DNA of 64,000 bases from Litomosoides sigmodontis (taxonomy: Eukaryota > Nematoda > Chromadorea > Rhabditida > Onchocercidae): positions 11,485,817 to 11,549,816 of the forward strand of contig OY718804.1 of the NCBI GenBank assembly GCA_963070105.1, written 5' to 3'. Below are positions 1 through 37,284 of this stretch, in pieces. The position numbers were made by a program, and so were the translations under genes. Positions within the stretch are counted from its first letter, which is position 1, and each line of letters begins with the position of its first letter. Below the pieces are notes generated by a model. That model did no database searches and had not been told where the DNA came from. It was given only the letters and a program-made list of their open reading frames with translations.

Positions 1-97
1 TAAGTTCAGTTTTACAAATTGGAAAATTTGATGATACAATCTCTGCATGTTACTTTCCGTATACCGTTAGAATGAAAAATTTTATAGAATCACCAAC

Positions 98-24816
<24,719 letters not shown>

Positions 24817-24872
24817 TCTCAACTTCACCACGGCAGTACCGTTCGATCCGCGTTTCTCCTCTCTTCTTCTCC

Positions 24873-25321
24873 CTGAAACAAACGATATTCTCAAGCGTCA
24901 TGCTGCGCAACCCGTCCATGCAATAAGCACGCCTCTAAGCCTAAGCCGCACAGCGCTGCTTGCTGTAACTTCCAGCTGTTACTTACTAAAACCGTGGAAA
25001 CGTCTTGCCTACGTCTGTGCGCAATGCTCCGAACCTTCCGCAGCAAACTACCGTCCATCACTGTGGTCACAACAACAGCTCATCCCACTCCTCGGCACTT
25101 CTTCTGCAAAACACACCAAAAGAACACCTCGCCACACGACATGCATTTGCCAATTGCGGGGGCGGGGCAGGGAGCAGGTGTCGGCCACGGCCCGAAAAGC
25201 TTACCTGTGGCGAAATGTGCGCTGCTCGAGATGAGATCACTTTGCTATAGCAAGTGGGTGGTGATGCGCGGCTTTGGCGAGGGGATCGATGTAAGCTGTT
25301 GATAGTCGGTACTCGTTGCAG
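24873..25321. promoter_or_regulatory. divergent promoter between sel-2 and the gene at 25,322
   Basis: Only about 450 bp separate the 5' ends of the two genes. Each side has an acceptor next to its first coding exon: the sel-2 one at about 24873-24875 on the minus strand and the other at 25316-25321 (TTGCAG directly abutting ATG). The interval appears richer in G and C than the flanking introns. A shared bidirectional promoter is inferred from spacing. Confidence 0.5.
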
Positions 25322-28300
25322 ATGGCTCAACTGTACGCTGGTTATGCGGTGCCAGGATCAGTAGCTCAGCAACTCGTCGTTCAATGTCCATCGTGTGCCT
25401 TTCGCTTTCCTTTGTCTCCAGCCTACATATACCCAGAAGTAAGTCTGTTTCCTTTGTTCCTCACTATTAAAATGAAACTAGAAATTGAGATCTCAAAACG
25501 AATAATGCGTGGCGGAAGGCCGACAGGAAAATAAGGCGTCGTGTGGTTTAGAAGAGGCGGCTAGGTGATGACTGCAGAGAGTTGAATATGAGGAGGTACA
25601 GCTTTTGATAATTTAAATTTATATTGCTGAATGAATGCTCTATTTCTTCTGTTGAATATGGTTTTTGATGAGTATTAAGAAAGAGATAACGAGAAAAGGT
25701 ACGAGTAAATCCATGATTTTATTCAGTATCAAAAAACGACGACTGAGAATGTTCACATGTTTCACTTATTGGTGTGTTTCGATCCTGAATGCCATTTCCA
25801 TTTTTACTTCTCTAGTGTAGAAAGTGGAAGCTGAGGCACATAATTGAAGGAATGAAAGCCACAACGATAACGTGACGTTTCGTTTGTTTTTTCACTCTCT
25901 TTTTTCAGATCTGGCCACAAAATGTTCAGTATTCGCAGGCATCGAGCTTTCAATACACCCAACCACTCATTCAACATTCTAGTCCACAAAATCGTATGAG
26001 ATCAGCTTTTTATGTACCGGCTGCTCCCCGTCATCATGTATTTAATGTAAATCAACAATATCGAGAAATGACAAATAGCACTAGCGGTACGCAATGTGCT
26101 TTACGGAATGCTGTAGTTATGAATGATATGCTGGCTCGTCAAATGCGCGACGTTATTATTGATATCTTAGGCTCACCCATTTACAAGGTGGAGATTTGTT
26201 TCATGATTTGAACGAATTGACGTAAGGAATGCTATTTATAACTCTTCTATTATGTAATGTATTCGTTCATTTTGCATCTTACATCTTTTATATCATGTTT
26301 ATCGTGCAACAGTTATCTCCAATTTAGATTCAGAGGGATCTGTTAAGTTTTTCCTGAATTTGAACTTTTTTTGAAACGTTTTGCTGTAATTGGAAAATTC
26401 ATATTTTTTTGAATTTTATAATGTTATTCCGACCCAATTAATTTGCTAATTTGCTTTACCCAAGCAATGTTCTTAGTATGGTATCGCTATCTGTCAGCTA
26501 ATGGTTTTACTGAAACAGTCCTGTGCAAATTACAATATAATACTGCCGTCACCAATAGTGGACAACTTCAAGGAATTCTTGCGTTACGAAATGGCTGATT
26601 ATGTTGAGGTTGAAGATGATCTTTGTCGTTACCGTCGTCCAGTGCTTTCTATTCAAGTTAGAGATTTTGTAAACCTTAACTTTACTTGTTTATACTGGCT
26701 TAACTATCGGCGTTCTTCATATTTTCAAAGATATTGACTATAGTCATTTATAGTTTAATATTAATTAATTTCGTTTTTCGAGAACCTTCACTAATCTTAT
26801 ATTACGACGTGTAATTTTTAGGAAATTTTTTCTTGCTTGACAGAAATTTACATAGCTTATGATAAGTAATTGAAAGATTTCATAAAACAGAAAGGAATGA
26901 AGGACTGAAAAGCAATAACAGTAAGTTCATCTTGGCCAAATGCTGCCATGAATTTAATGAAAACTGACGAAACAGTTGAACGAGGGAGCTAGGCCGTGAT
27001 TGAGTCTTTTTATGGAAATATAAACTAGGAAATTTTTTGAGCCTGCTGTGATCATCTTAGCGATTTGAAGAAATTGTTGGACTTAGTTTTACCAGTTTTC
27101 GCTGAAGTAAAGTCGAAAAAGGGGACGTTGAAAATATTGCCGAAGAGTACGATGAAAGAGAACAGGTGGATTTTTTGAACGATAGGAAAAGTCCTTATTG
27201 TGGCGTGTTTATGTTATGCTTATTTATGTATGAATATTGCATCTGTTTTCAGGAAGAAAGCATTTCAAATTCAACAGTTTGTGGAAAGATATCAAGCCAT
27301 TCTGAAACACCCCCGGTTACTTTAGTTCGATGGCAAGCATCGCAAAGGTGCTCTATTACACCAGCTATCGATACGAATACGAGTTATTCGTCAAAGAAAA
27401 TGGAAAAATTCGTGTCGAAAAAGAATGAAATAAAGGAAGGCATTATGTATAAGAATGTGGAAGAACCTTCATTTTGCCTCACAAAATTCCATGACAACAA
27501 GGTAAGGATGAAATTAAATCATTTTTTTAATTCATGAAAAATCGCATATTAAGAACTGTTCAGTCCATTATAAAAAAGGAGAACGGTACAAGTGTCTCGT
27601 CATCTTTGTTTAGAGTAAACATCTTTCTCACGGAGTAGAAGGATATCGTAGCAGTGATGATGCTGACAAAACAATGATGATGCTCACCACTAATACTGAT
27701 CCAGTAGTTACTGATGGGGACAAAAAATGTAGTGTACTGCATGAGTATGCCGAAATTAATACAATATCGGAGCATTCATATACGTAAGTTCAATGTTCGA
27801 AAAGCTTTGTGATTATGTTATGTACCAGCCAGCCTTTATTGATGAAAAGGGAACTTATGGGACGAGCTCATAGATTTTCAGATTTAGATATCTAGAACTA
27901 ATTAATGTTCGTTATATTACATAGTTGAAAGTGATTCTTTCAGAAAGAATAATCTAACTGAAATTAAGAAGAGATGGAAAAAAATATTCATCGGTGATTT
28001 AAAAGAATTGATTAAATATCTGCGAATGGTAGATAATTATTTTCGTGAAAGTGGTAGCAAATTTACTTTAGCAGAATTCAAGGTTTGTTCCTTTTCTCCT
28101 TTACTGAGTAATTATGAAAAAATACTGCACTAGAAAACATGCATATGCAGGAAATGTTTGGAGAACTGAGTAAGCGATGGGAATTTTGTGACATTGATTT
28201 GGTAGAGATGGATATAATAAATGTTGTTCATGACATTGGTTTCAATGAAGAACCCGTGCTTAGCGTTAACCCAGCTATCAGGTATTCATTCGATCTCTCT

Positions 28301-29032
28301 AAATGCTAGTTTTATGTAATAACTGGTATCTAATGAATGTCTTTCTCCTAATAGCTACAGGAGAAATCAGTTATTAAAAGAAAGCAATAATGATTTCTTC
28401 TAGGGAGATAGAATTTCCAGAACTGGGTGAACTTGCTAAGCAAATTTATACTTTGCTGTCAAAACTGTTGCAATCTGTGAGTTCTGTGAAAGTTGAAGTT
28501 ATCGCTCGCACAGTGGTAAGTGTTCAATTTTATGGAAAGCGAAAAATGTGGGAAATTGATAATGAAAGTAAGTTGCGAAAATGATATCGTTGTTGAAATT
28601 TCAGAACTTTGGTTTAAATAGCAGCAAAACGATAGAAGAAAAGTATGCTCTGTTGTGGGAAGTACTCAGCGACTTTCAGTTCCAAGATATATTTGTTGTT
28701 GACGTCTTACAAAAACAAAATAAAGGTAAATTGAATTTTTCACAGACATGCTTAAACTTTTAGCGGGAAATGTTTTCAGTTATTTTCTTGGAATAATGGT
28801 ACAATTTCTTATACATGCTTATGTATGCTATGTGGACACGTTGTATATTTTCCGTACCAATGTCACTTTCGAAGTGTAAAATCGAAAGTGACATTGGTAT
28901 GGAAAATATACAACGACTGTAGAGCTGCATAAAGCATCAATAATTGATAAAGCAAAGCTTTTAGAACGTGGCTTTGATGTAATGGTACGGCTCAATCCAA
29001 ATTTAGATCTGCCAGGAGTATTTGCTCAGTGA
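25322..29032 (+). CDS. unknown protein, possible LOTUS/OST-HTH domain
   Basis: I cannot name this gene. Exons supported by phase: 25322-25438, 25909-26187, 26477-26656, an Asp/Glu-rich exon ending at 27165 whose start is unresolved, 27253-27501, 27614-27783, 27944-28082, 28151-28281, 28404-28515, 28605-28725 and the terminal 28923-29032; about 550 residues. The N-terminus has a CPSC pair near residue 22 and a Gln/Tyr/Pro-rich stretch. Residues from MRDVIIDILGSP through FLRYEMADYVEVEDDLCRYR resemble the helix-plus-beta-hairpin end of a LOTUS/OST-HTH winged helix, as in germ-granule scaffolds, but this is weak. The middle is Ser/Thr-rich and the C-terminal 200 residues are helical in character. 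TTGCAG abuts the ATG, supporting the start. It is divergent from sel-2 and lies 0.9 kb upstream of gro-1. Confidence 0.72.
28839..28915. repeat. inverted repeat with 34-nt arms in the last intron of the 25,322 gene
   Basis: Left arm 28839-28872 and right arm 28882-28915 are reverse complements with one mismatch (C/T) around a 9-nt loop. The right arm ends about 7 nt before the acceptor of the terminal exon (28923). The intron is 28726-28922. The near-perfect pairing suggests a recent origin. Confidence 0.92.
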
Positions 29033-29969
29033 CATTTCTGAAGCGAGTGAAAACCTTCTCATTATGATGCGATGTACTGATAAATGTACAGTTGGTGTTT
29101 CGAGATTTATGCGTTTTAGTCAGGGTTTTCATTCCAATAATTTGTATTTTTTCATACGCTACTTTTGGTATTCTTTATTACTTATGGTTTTATGCTATCT
29201 GCTTTTACTTGATTTTTTAGCCCATAATGATTGTAGAATCAGCAGTTTTAAGAATCTTGCCAAAATAATACTATGGAGTAAAGTATTAAGAGAAATAACT
29301 TGTCATTGGTTTAAATTCATTTAATCATGATTTTTCTTCATGGTTTCTAACCACAAGTAACTGATGTAGCATTTCCTATGGGTCATGTTAGATCTTCTGT
29401 ATCGAGTGCAATGTGTCCTTAAGATTAAATAAGTTATTTTTTTTTCATATTTTTTAGGTCATCTGTGTATCCGTGCATTTCCAATCTCTCACCTGGGCAT
29501 TTTCAAAGCAATGATTGAGCATAAATTATTTTCTCTTGCTCTTGTTAAAGGATTTCGGAGACCACCGCCTTTCAACTTTTATATTTCTAAAGATTTCTTT
29601 CGATAACACTTATTTTTGTTAGATTTTATCATTGCTAAGACCTTCATTTGGTGATTACTAGACCTTCAAAGCAATATCTCCGTCTGAAAAAGCGGATGTA
29701 TCATCTAAAGCAGGCATTTAGCCAAAATATCTTTAAAGGATGTTAGAAAAAAACATTCTTTTTTCGTAATGCTTGCTACCGAATTTCATATTTTGCTTTT
29801 GAAAGAACCGAAGAATGAGTATTGCAAAGTGTTATTAACCACATTTGGCGTGTACATCCTCATTCATTATCCTTGCCTTCTCTTGAGGTGGATGAAGGTA
29901 GTGATCCAGAGCGAGATTCATTTTTGCAGGGGTAATCCTTGCCGATATTATCATGGAAGAAATTGGCAA
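29033..29969 (+). promoter_or_regulatory. spacer between the 25,322 gene and gro-1
   Basis: AT-rich, with no convincing exon. It should hold the 3' UTR of the upstream gene and the gro-1 5' region. An acceptor, TTTTTGCAG, ends at 29929 and leaves a 40-nt gro-1 leader. Both genes run in the same direction, so an operon-like arrangement is possible, but the spacing of about 0.9 kb is large for a nematode operon. Confidence 0.4.
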
Positions 29970-29973
29970 ATGA
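29953..29973 (+). promoter_or_regulatory. six-codon uORF overlapping the gro-1 start
   Basis: ATG at 29953 opens the peptide MEEIGK and stops at TGA 29971-29973, overlapping the gro-1 ATG (29970-29972) as ATGA. It lies inside the predicted 40-nt leader. Such overlap can favour termination-reinitiation or choice of a downstream Met; the effect here is inferred. Confidence 0.5.
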
Positions 29974-32900
29974 AGGAGATGTTTACCGACCAGTTGCGTA
30001 TTGTCAAATCAATTTTCCAAAAACTTTGGTTTAGAGCGGGTGATTGTCGATTAGCATTATCTCAGGCACAAATGTTGAAGAAGAAGCCGTTGATTATCAT
30101 TGTGGGTTGCACCGGAACCGGCAAAAGCGATTTAGGCATTGCTGTGGCGAAGAATTTCAGTGGTGAAGTAATCAGTGCTGACTCGATGCAAGTTTATAAG
30201 GGTCGGAAAATTTTTTTCAAATACAGAGTTTTGGAGAGTTTCCGCTTGTTATAAAGATTGAGGGCAGCACTGCATGCATATATATAAATATCTTAGTTTT
30301 GTGATTATTTTTTTTATTTTAATTAAAAATGGACGGTGTGCACGGTATTTATTTCTGTCAAAGGAATTCTTATTATAAAGAGAATATAAATAGACCAGCC
30401 CAGTGGAAGTAAAGTTTTCTAAGCTTTCATTTTAAACTTCGGAAAATTGTTTTTAGGTTTGGATATTGCTACGAACAAAGTATCAGAGGAGGATATGGAC
30501 GGCGTGACGCACCATATGATGAGTTTTGTTGAGCCCTCAACTTCTACATATAATGTACATCAGTAAGTACCGTTTGTTGAATTAGTTTCAATTTCCTCAA
30601 AATTTCATCTTGTATCTGCTTTCAGATTTACTAATAAAGTACTGCCTTTATTGGAAGATCTTTGGGATGCTGGCAAGTTACCTGTTATTGTTGGCGGCAC
30701 GGGATACTATATCGAAGGAATTTTATTTAAAGAGAATTTGATACCAACAAACACATTCGGTACCGATTTCGCTTTCTTTTGCAATAATGTTTTTAGTTAG
30801 AGTCGAGATCCTCAGATTTGATACATGACCCTCTTATCTGAAAGATTGCTAAAATCTGGCCTTTCAATTAATAGAAATTTCAATTAATTTCAATTTGCAT
30901 TGCCGTAGCAAATGGCAGATTAGCATTTAAGGACTTCTGATTTGAGTTTTATATCGAAAATCTTGTTTATAAAAGTTACACGTAACACTATTGCCACTTT
31001 CATTTGTTGGAAATAATTGCCTGATTAGTAATACTGTTCTCTTAAAACCTTTATTAATGTATTTGATAGACGCTAGGAATGATTTCGAGAACCTCTCAGA
31101 TGATGAAGTTTACGAATTATTAAAACATCTTGATTTCGAATCTGCGATGCAAGTAAGCTACGTTACATTTCTTTGTTGCTTATTATTAACACTTTAATCA
31201 ACTTGTCCACTAAGGTAGTAACTGTTGTGAATTTTCGTTGGAGAAGTCTGTTTGGTTGGTTGATGATTGTGAGCTTAGTGTAGTCGAAGCCTAATGTAGT
31301 CGAATAATTGATTTATCCGCCACAACAGCGGATAAACAACGACGACACGACACCAGCAGCATCGGCAACCGTCCTTGAGACGGACTAGCCTCTCAGAGAA
31401 CCTTCTGCCTGATCCCGCTTGGTCCATAGAAGAAGAATGCCTCCTTTTTGGAAACGTGGTCTACATACACATACATAGAGAGAGGGGCATGGTTGGTGGA
31501 CATCAACACGGATTGGTAACAAACGTGGGAAACAGTTTGGCTGAATAATAAGTGCAATGAATGGGCACATTACATGACGGGTTTGGAGGAAGAGGATACG
31601 ATAGGTGATGGATGAATAGATTATATGAATAGCCGGATAAGAATATTACATACAATATTTACGATAAACGTTTTTCCCGTTAGATCTCGGGTTTCTCGAC
31701 AGTAACCCTTTCGTTTTCGGTATCATTAATTGAAGTGCTTTCGGTTTTATCACTTTTATTGAATAAACATTTCTACTTACAGTAATGAAATGCTCTTTAT
31801 GGTCTCAAACAAAACTCATTTGTTGTTAAATGGTTCGCTTGTACATTGTAAACTGTGACATGAAAATTATGCAGTTTATTTCGATTGTAAACCTATCTGC
31901 TTTCAGGTACATAGGAACAATCGTTTTCGCGTTATTCGTGCCTTACAAATTTATTATGCAACTGGACAGTGTAAAAGTGAACACTTGGAGGAGCAGCATC
32001 GAAGAATAAAACAAGACGGAAGGCTTCGTTTTGGAAATGTATTATTACTTGTTCTGGATGTTTCTAAGGATTTGTTGGAAGAGCGTCTTAATAAAAGAGT
32101 AGCAAAAATGATCAAAAAAGGATTGAGGAAAGAAGTCGAAAACTTTTATGAACAGGTGAAATCAGGTTCTTAATTTCTTTCACTGATGTCAAAGGTGGCG
32201 TTACAAACAAACAGTATCCTGACAGCTTTTAATATGGCAAAGAAGTTGGGGGAAAAACGAAATGCAGTTTAGATGAAATCCATTGTGACTACGTTTTAGT
32301 AGCTTTCATTGTTCCGATTTTTATTACGAAGAAATTGTTACAGTACCGTCACTGTCTCACTACCCATGGAGTGGCTCAATCGATTGCAATAAAGGAATTT
32401 CATGATTATCTGAAGCTAGCTTCGGATGAGCGATACACGGAGTTGGGTGATAAACTATTTAATGAAGGTTGCGAAGCTCTTAAGCTGCACACACGGCAGT
32501 ATTCGCGAAGGCAGCGACGATGGATTAAACAGCATTTACTAAGGAGCAATACATTACCGGTTAGTGTTATATTCATTTTTTTCATGCTGTTTAGGTAGTC
32601 TCATTATCAATTAAGGTTTTTGTAACAACGTGCAGTGTGTTAGTTATAACTGTCAATATTTCATTGAAGAAGTTGTGTTTAGAATTGTTATTTCAGTGTC
32701 AGCGACATTCAATTTCATTCCAGTTTTTATTTCAGTCAATGAATGTAGTATGTTTGGATACCTCGAAGAACTTTCATGACGTTGTAGTGCCTAGTGCGCT
32801 GAATAGAATCGATCAGTTCCTAAACATTATAAGTAATGATACTTTTCTAAAGCGAGCAAATGAAGCAAGGAATCAAATCATCACAGTTGATTTTGACTAT

Positions 32901-33225
32901 AGAAAGTTGGCTAACCAAGTGAGGATGTCTTCTTTTTTGCTTTCTATTTTATGTTCGGAAAATATTTCTTGTTCCAGAAACTATAGCAAATGTTCCATCA
33001 CAACGTAATGAGCAGTGTTCTCTATGACTGCCGTTCATTCATCAGTGGAAATAATGCTATCACTCATTGAAAATATTGCTATCGTTTTAGGTTTATTATT
33101 GTGAAACATGTGGAATTGATGTACACGGTACGGTGAACTGGGAAACACACTTGAGAGGCAAAAAACATCGAAGGATGCTCAGTAACAATAACAGACACAT
33201 GAACAAGTCGATAACTCATCGTTAA
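29970..33225 (+). CDS. gro-1: GRO-1, tRNA dimethylallyltransferase (TRIT1/MiaA family)
   Basis: Transfers a dimethylallyl group from DMAPP to A37 of tRNAs reading UNN codons. Eight exons in phase: 29970-30201, 30457-30562, 30626-30759, 31070-31152, 31907-32155, 32344-32559, 32736-32918 and 33091-33225, giving 445 residues. Visible motifs: P-loop GCTGTGKS at 46-53, [11 protein letters not shown] at about 68-78, GVTHHM, the GGTGYYIEG segment, the [10 protein letters not shown] region and [10 protein letters not shown] near 310. The C-terminus has a matrin-type zinc finger, C-X2-C-X12-H-X5-H, typical of eukaryotic members. Residues 1-35 are basic and hydrophobic with few acidic residues, consistent with a mitochondrial presequence; Met36 just before KKKPLIII could start a cytosolic or nuclear form. 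A poly(A) signal AATAAA lies at 33471-33476. Confidence 0.96.
31153..31906 (+). other. long gro-1 intron with a compositionally distinct block
   Basis: The other gro-1 introns are short or AT-rich, but this 754-bp intron contains a block at about 31,310-31,620 that is visibly richer in G and C, with CGACGACACGACACCAGCAG-like sequence. No long frame, terminal repeat or tRNA-like motif was seen in it. It could be an inserted element or a non-coding RNA; nothing decides. Confidence 0.35.
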
Positions 33226-36200
33226 GACATAATTGTTTTATTGCTCAAGAAAGATGTCGATAATACGGTGAATTATCCATTACATTTCGATATTTTGTTA
33301 TCATTCCCTCTTAAGACGCTCATCTATCCAGTGATTATTTGTGAAAAAGAAAAAATAAGACTGGTGTGGGAGCGCTACTGTTTTTTTTGGTTCGGATATG
33401 TAATGTATTAAGTTTATGTTGTTTCCTTTCTGTATTATAATTAACAAGAGAAATGTTAGACGTTACATGTAATAAATCTTCCAGCGATGAGAACTAATTA
33501 GTGGGGATTACCGACTACCTCTCATATCAGATTACTGTTTTTTTCTCGAAAGGCCAATTTTGGTTGTAAAAGTTAAGGTAAATGCGCCTGGAGGTCTAAG
33601 AATAAAGCAATTTATTTTTTAAGCTTACTCTATTTACTTCGTTTGATTTAACAATGTGATACACATGGTAATATTTTTGAGTAATATCTTTCCAGCGCTC
33701 TTTTCAAGTTCTTTCGTTGCAAAGAAATTAGAGAAAAGGCTTTATTCGAGAACCGTACAGGGTAGTTGTGCCGTTCAGAAGCATAAATCTTGAAGAGATC
33801 ATGCGATGCTGCGTGATGCATGCGAGCAAACGGTCATATTTCATAACTTATCACTGAGCACATTAAGCAGCATTGTGCTGCTACATGCAACAGCTTCAGA
33901 GTAAGAGTTATGAATCCACCTTGTTTACAGATGCAAACCTGGTATATAGGATCAGTTGTGGGAGCTTACAGAATTCTAGTAAAATAAATCCATAATCATC
34001 GGAAAAGTTTGTTTGTTTTCTAAAGGAAGTAACCGATGAGAAGAGTGGAACGATGTCACTTTTTCATAAAATTTCATGCTAAGAGATGTGAAGGACGAAG
34101 TTGTACTTTGTTAGCTTTCTCTCACTCCCACAGCTGGTAACGGGAAGTGTAGGAGTGTAAAGCTGCTTCGGAAATCGGCCATCACCACTGATTCCGATGA
34201 CAATGAACAGTGGAGCAGCATTCCTATAAGAGGTCAAATGATGAGGATGAGAGATAGGGGATGATGGTGCGGCAAGGAAAAGTGATCGAGGGAGGGCGCT
34301 CCCTCGCATCTGTTCGCTTTCTTCAGGTGACGCAAACCTCCCTCCTCCCTTTCAAATGTTTGCTCTCTACATACTGTTGGTAAGCAGCTAGTACTGCTGC
34401 GCGAGTTGCTCATATATGACGTGTCGCGGGGGCGGCTATCACGGGACCTCAACACATCCCTAACCAGATGTTACGGCTTTTCGCGTTCTGCATGAAGTGC
34501 TCCTCGATGATAAATGAGAACCGCACTGTCGATGCGTACGTCACTTGCGTACGTTAGTGCTACCGAACGTCCAATCCCTGTCAACATCACTATTGTTGCT
34601 CTATTGTCTGCCATCCATCTTCCACTTTCACTTTCACGTTCTCGCCCCTCCACGACGGTTAAAGCGCTGTTTTTTGCTTCGCGTTATAATGGTGTGGCGT
34701 AAGAGGTTTTATCGAATGTATCTTCTGATGTACCAACCGGAAAAGGGGGGAGAGGAACTCTCCTGTGGCAACTTGTGCACATGTTTGTACATACACACAC
34801 ATATTCATATGAGAGCGGTCACCATGTGCACCTGTCCGTGTTTCTTAATTCGCTTCAGCGTTTGCATACAATATTTAAAATAATTCATAGAACATTTTAG
34901 AAAACTGCTGTTGCTTCAACAACCGAACCGAGAAGTGCCTTGTTGACTTCCACCGCTTCTTTTCGCGAAGTCTGCAACTGATAATTGCCCGCGCAGCATA
35001 ATAACAATACCGCTCATAAGCTACTTCTATGTAATTAAAAGAACTTTTTCAAAGATCAGTTTGCGTGCGAACTTCTCAAAAGTGGCGACGCGGGCCAAAA
35101 AGCAGAACACTGCTTGTCGACAACACGGTGAATATTTGAAGGAAGTGCTGAAGAGAAAAGGCAACAGTCTTCGTGACAGCCTACTTCTCCTGTCCGCAAA
35201 ATCCTTTACGTAGACGTGAAATATACGTAAACGGGGCCAGCGGTCGCTGATGAGTAATAGTGTAGGAGGTGATGATTGGGAGGAAGATGTATGGGGAACG
35301 AATGGAGGGAAGGGAGGAGGAGAAGAGTAAGAGTGGGTGGTACTTCGGCAGAATACAGTCGGTCGGTGTCTTTGTAATCGCTGTGGCCAATAATAATGCA
35401 GGTGGTGCACTGCAAGGCAATCTGCAAAATACTGCTGTGCTAAGTGAAGAAAAGGAAGTGGAATTTGCTTATGAAGCAATGCCCGAAGGAAGTCAGTCTC
35501 TCTGGAGTTGCAGAATCTGTTCTGTTCTGGTATCTGTCTGATGATGGAGAGAGAGAGAATGATCACTGCTGCCTCCATAGCTGAAGAGAGGGAGGATGAC
35601 GACGGTTAGTGAGATGAGGATGGGGTGGGTAATCTATCTATCTATCTATCCAGTTAGCTAGGCTAGGAAGACAAGTGTCGAGCACTCACTCCACTTCCAT
35701 CTCCTCTTCACTCACTCTTCCTCTTCCGTTGTTGATCTGTTGGAAGAGTAGTTGTTTACTTTTAACGTTCCCTGTTTACTCAAAAGTTCACTGCTTGTTT
35801 GTCATGATGTGAATGGAGCAAGCAAGGGGAAGCTAGGAAGAAGTGGAACGATCGCAGCAGGTAGGTATGCAGCCACACTCACGTTCAACACTGTGAAGAC
35901 GCTGGGGTGGCGGCGGCTCCTCTTATATACACACACCCGGCACACCACATCACTTCCACCTCCTCCTCCTCCTCCTCCTCCTCATTCGTTGATCCCTCTC
36001 CTTCGCTTTCAGAAATTCAGTTTTTTTTGTTCCGGTGAACGGATCACTGGCAGATGAGGGCGTTAGTCAATCATTTCACTGTCAGGCTACCAGAACATTC
36101 CTCTTTCGCAGTGCCCCAGGACATTCACCGTTAACCAGCTGGCATATCTCCCGCCGTTTCTGATTCTTCTAAAATCATTATTATCATGTGTATCACTGTG

Positions 36201-36341
36201 ATAGGTTGACTGTGAATGCTTCAATTAGTTAGTTATCAAGGTCATTTTACCACACCATCGACTGTTGCCAAAGATCAGCCTGATGAAAGTAACCGTGGCT
36301 CTTTCACTGCTTCTTCTGAGAGGTTTTCTGTTATATATATA

Positions 36342-36394
<53 letters not shown>

Positions 36395-37284
36395 GATCAC
36401 TATGCGAAGAGAAAGGAACGGAAATTAACCACATATATGAATGAGTACGTAGCATCTAGCACCTAGTTTCGTTCGTGGTTAACGTGAAGTAGAGGTGAGT
36501 GTGAACTGTGTTGCAGCATTGTCAATACAGAGATAGCGGAGAACAAGGATAGCCGCCGACAGATTGCTATCAGATCGAATACAGAAAGGCAAGCGAGAAG
36601 CCTACAGCGAGCAAACAGCAGCAACAAGGTTAGATTCATTGTAAACGTCATCGCATCGGTTATTAGTCTTCCATGACTGCTCTTCTCGACGAAACCATCA
36701 CTCTGGTACCCGTCTTCTTGACTCGGTATTACAGAGTGCACTAAGCCTGAGCATGAAGAAGACAGTCTTCAGCAGGAGACTGTGGCTGGGCCCTAGGTCC
36801 CGGCGGCATCAAGGCACTCGTCATCGCCTCAATGCAGATTACTTTACGCGACACGAGCAGTAGTTAAGGAAGCTATCACCGCTACTTTTTCTATTGTTGC
36901 GTTGTCAACCTGGTTTCTAAGTTGTACTTTCCAGATTACCACATTCACTGCTTAATCGTGACTCGTAATATGATGCTCGGTTTACGAATAGAGTAGCCGG
37001 ACATCCGGGTACGGGGGAGATGTAAACAATGGCTGAAATTGACAACATTTTAACCTTGTTTACTACTCTCGTAGTGTTCGTGGTATCTTTATGGTTGTAT
37101 GATCAAGCTTGTCATGGAGAAATCATTTATTGGGAAGTTTTTGGGTGATCCATTCCTTCAACTTGTTCAATGTTGTTGGAGATATTCCCCAATTCCCTAC
37201 ATTTTATCTTTCTTCTGATGCCATTCCTCTTAAGTTTTAAACAAAGACAATTGTCTACCTGTCGCTCTTCATCTTAATTTGCAG
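33226..37284. other. intergenic region between gro-1 and feh-1
   Basis: No recognisable gene. After the gro-1 3' UTR there are Thr/Ser-like low-complexity frames in several registers, a (CCT)n tract at about 35,959-35,983 and a (TG)n tract at 36,343-36,391. ORFs of up to about 180 codons here have repetitive composition. The first recognised feh-1 exon opens mid-codon, so at least one 5' feh-1 exon should lie in this stretch or further upstream; the ATG at 37,029 with 38 following codons is a weak candidate. Confidence 0.6.

Noticed and set aside
35027..35578. 183-codon minus-strand ORF
   Set aside because: Low-complexity Ser/Pro/Leu composition in a CT/GA-rich region; overlapping frames are open too, as expected for simple sequence.
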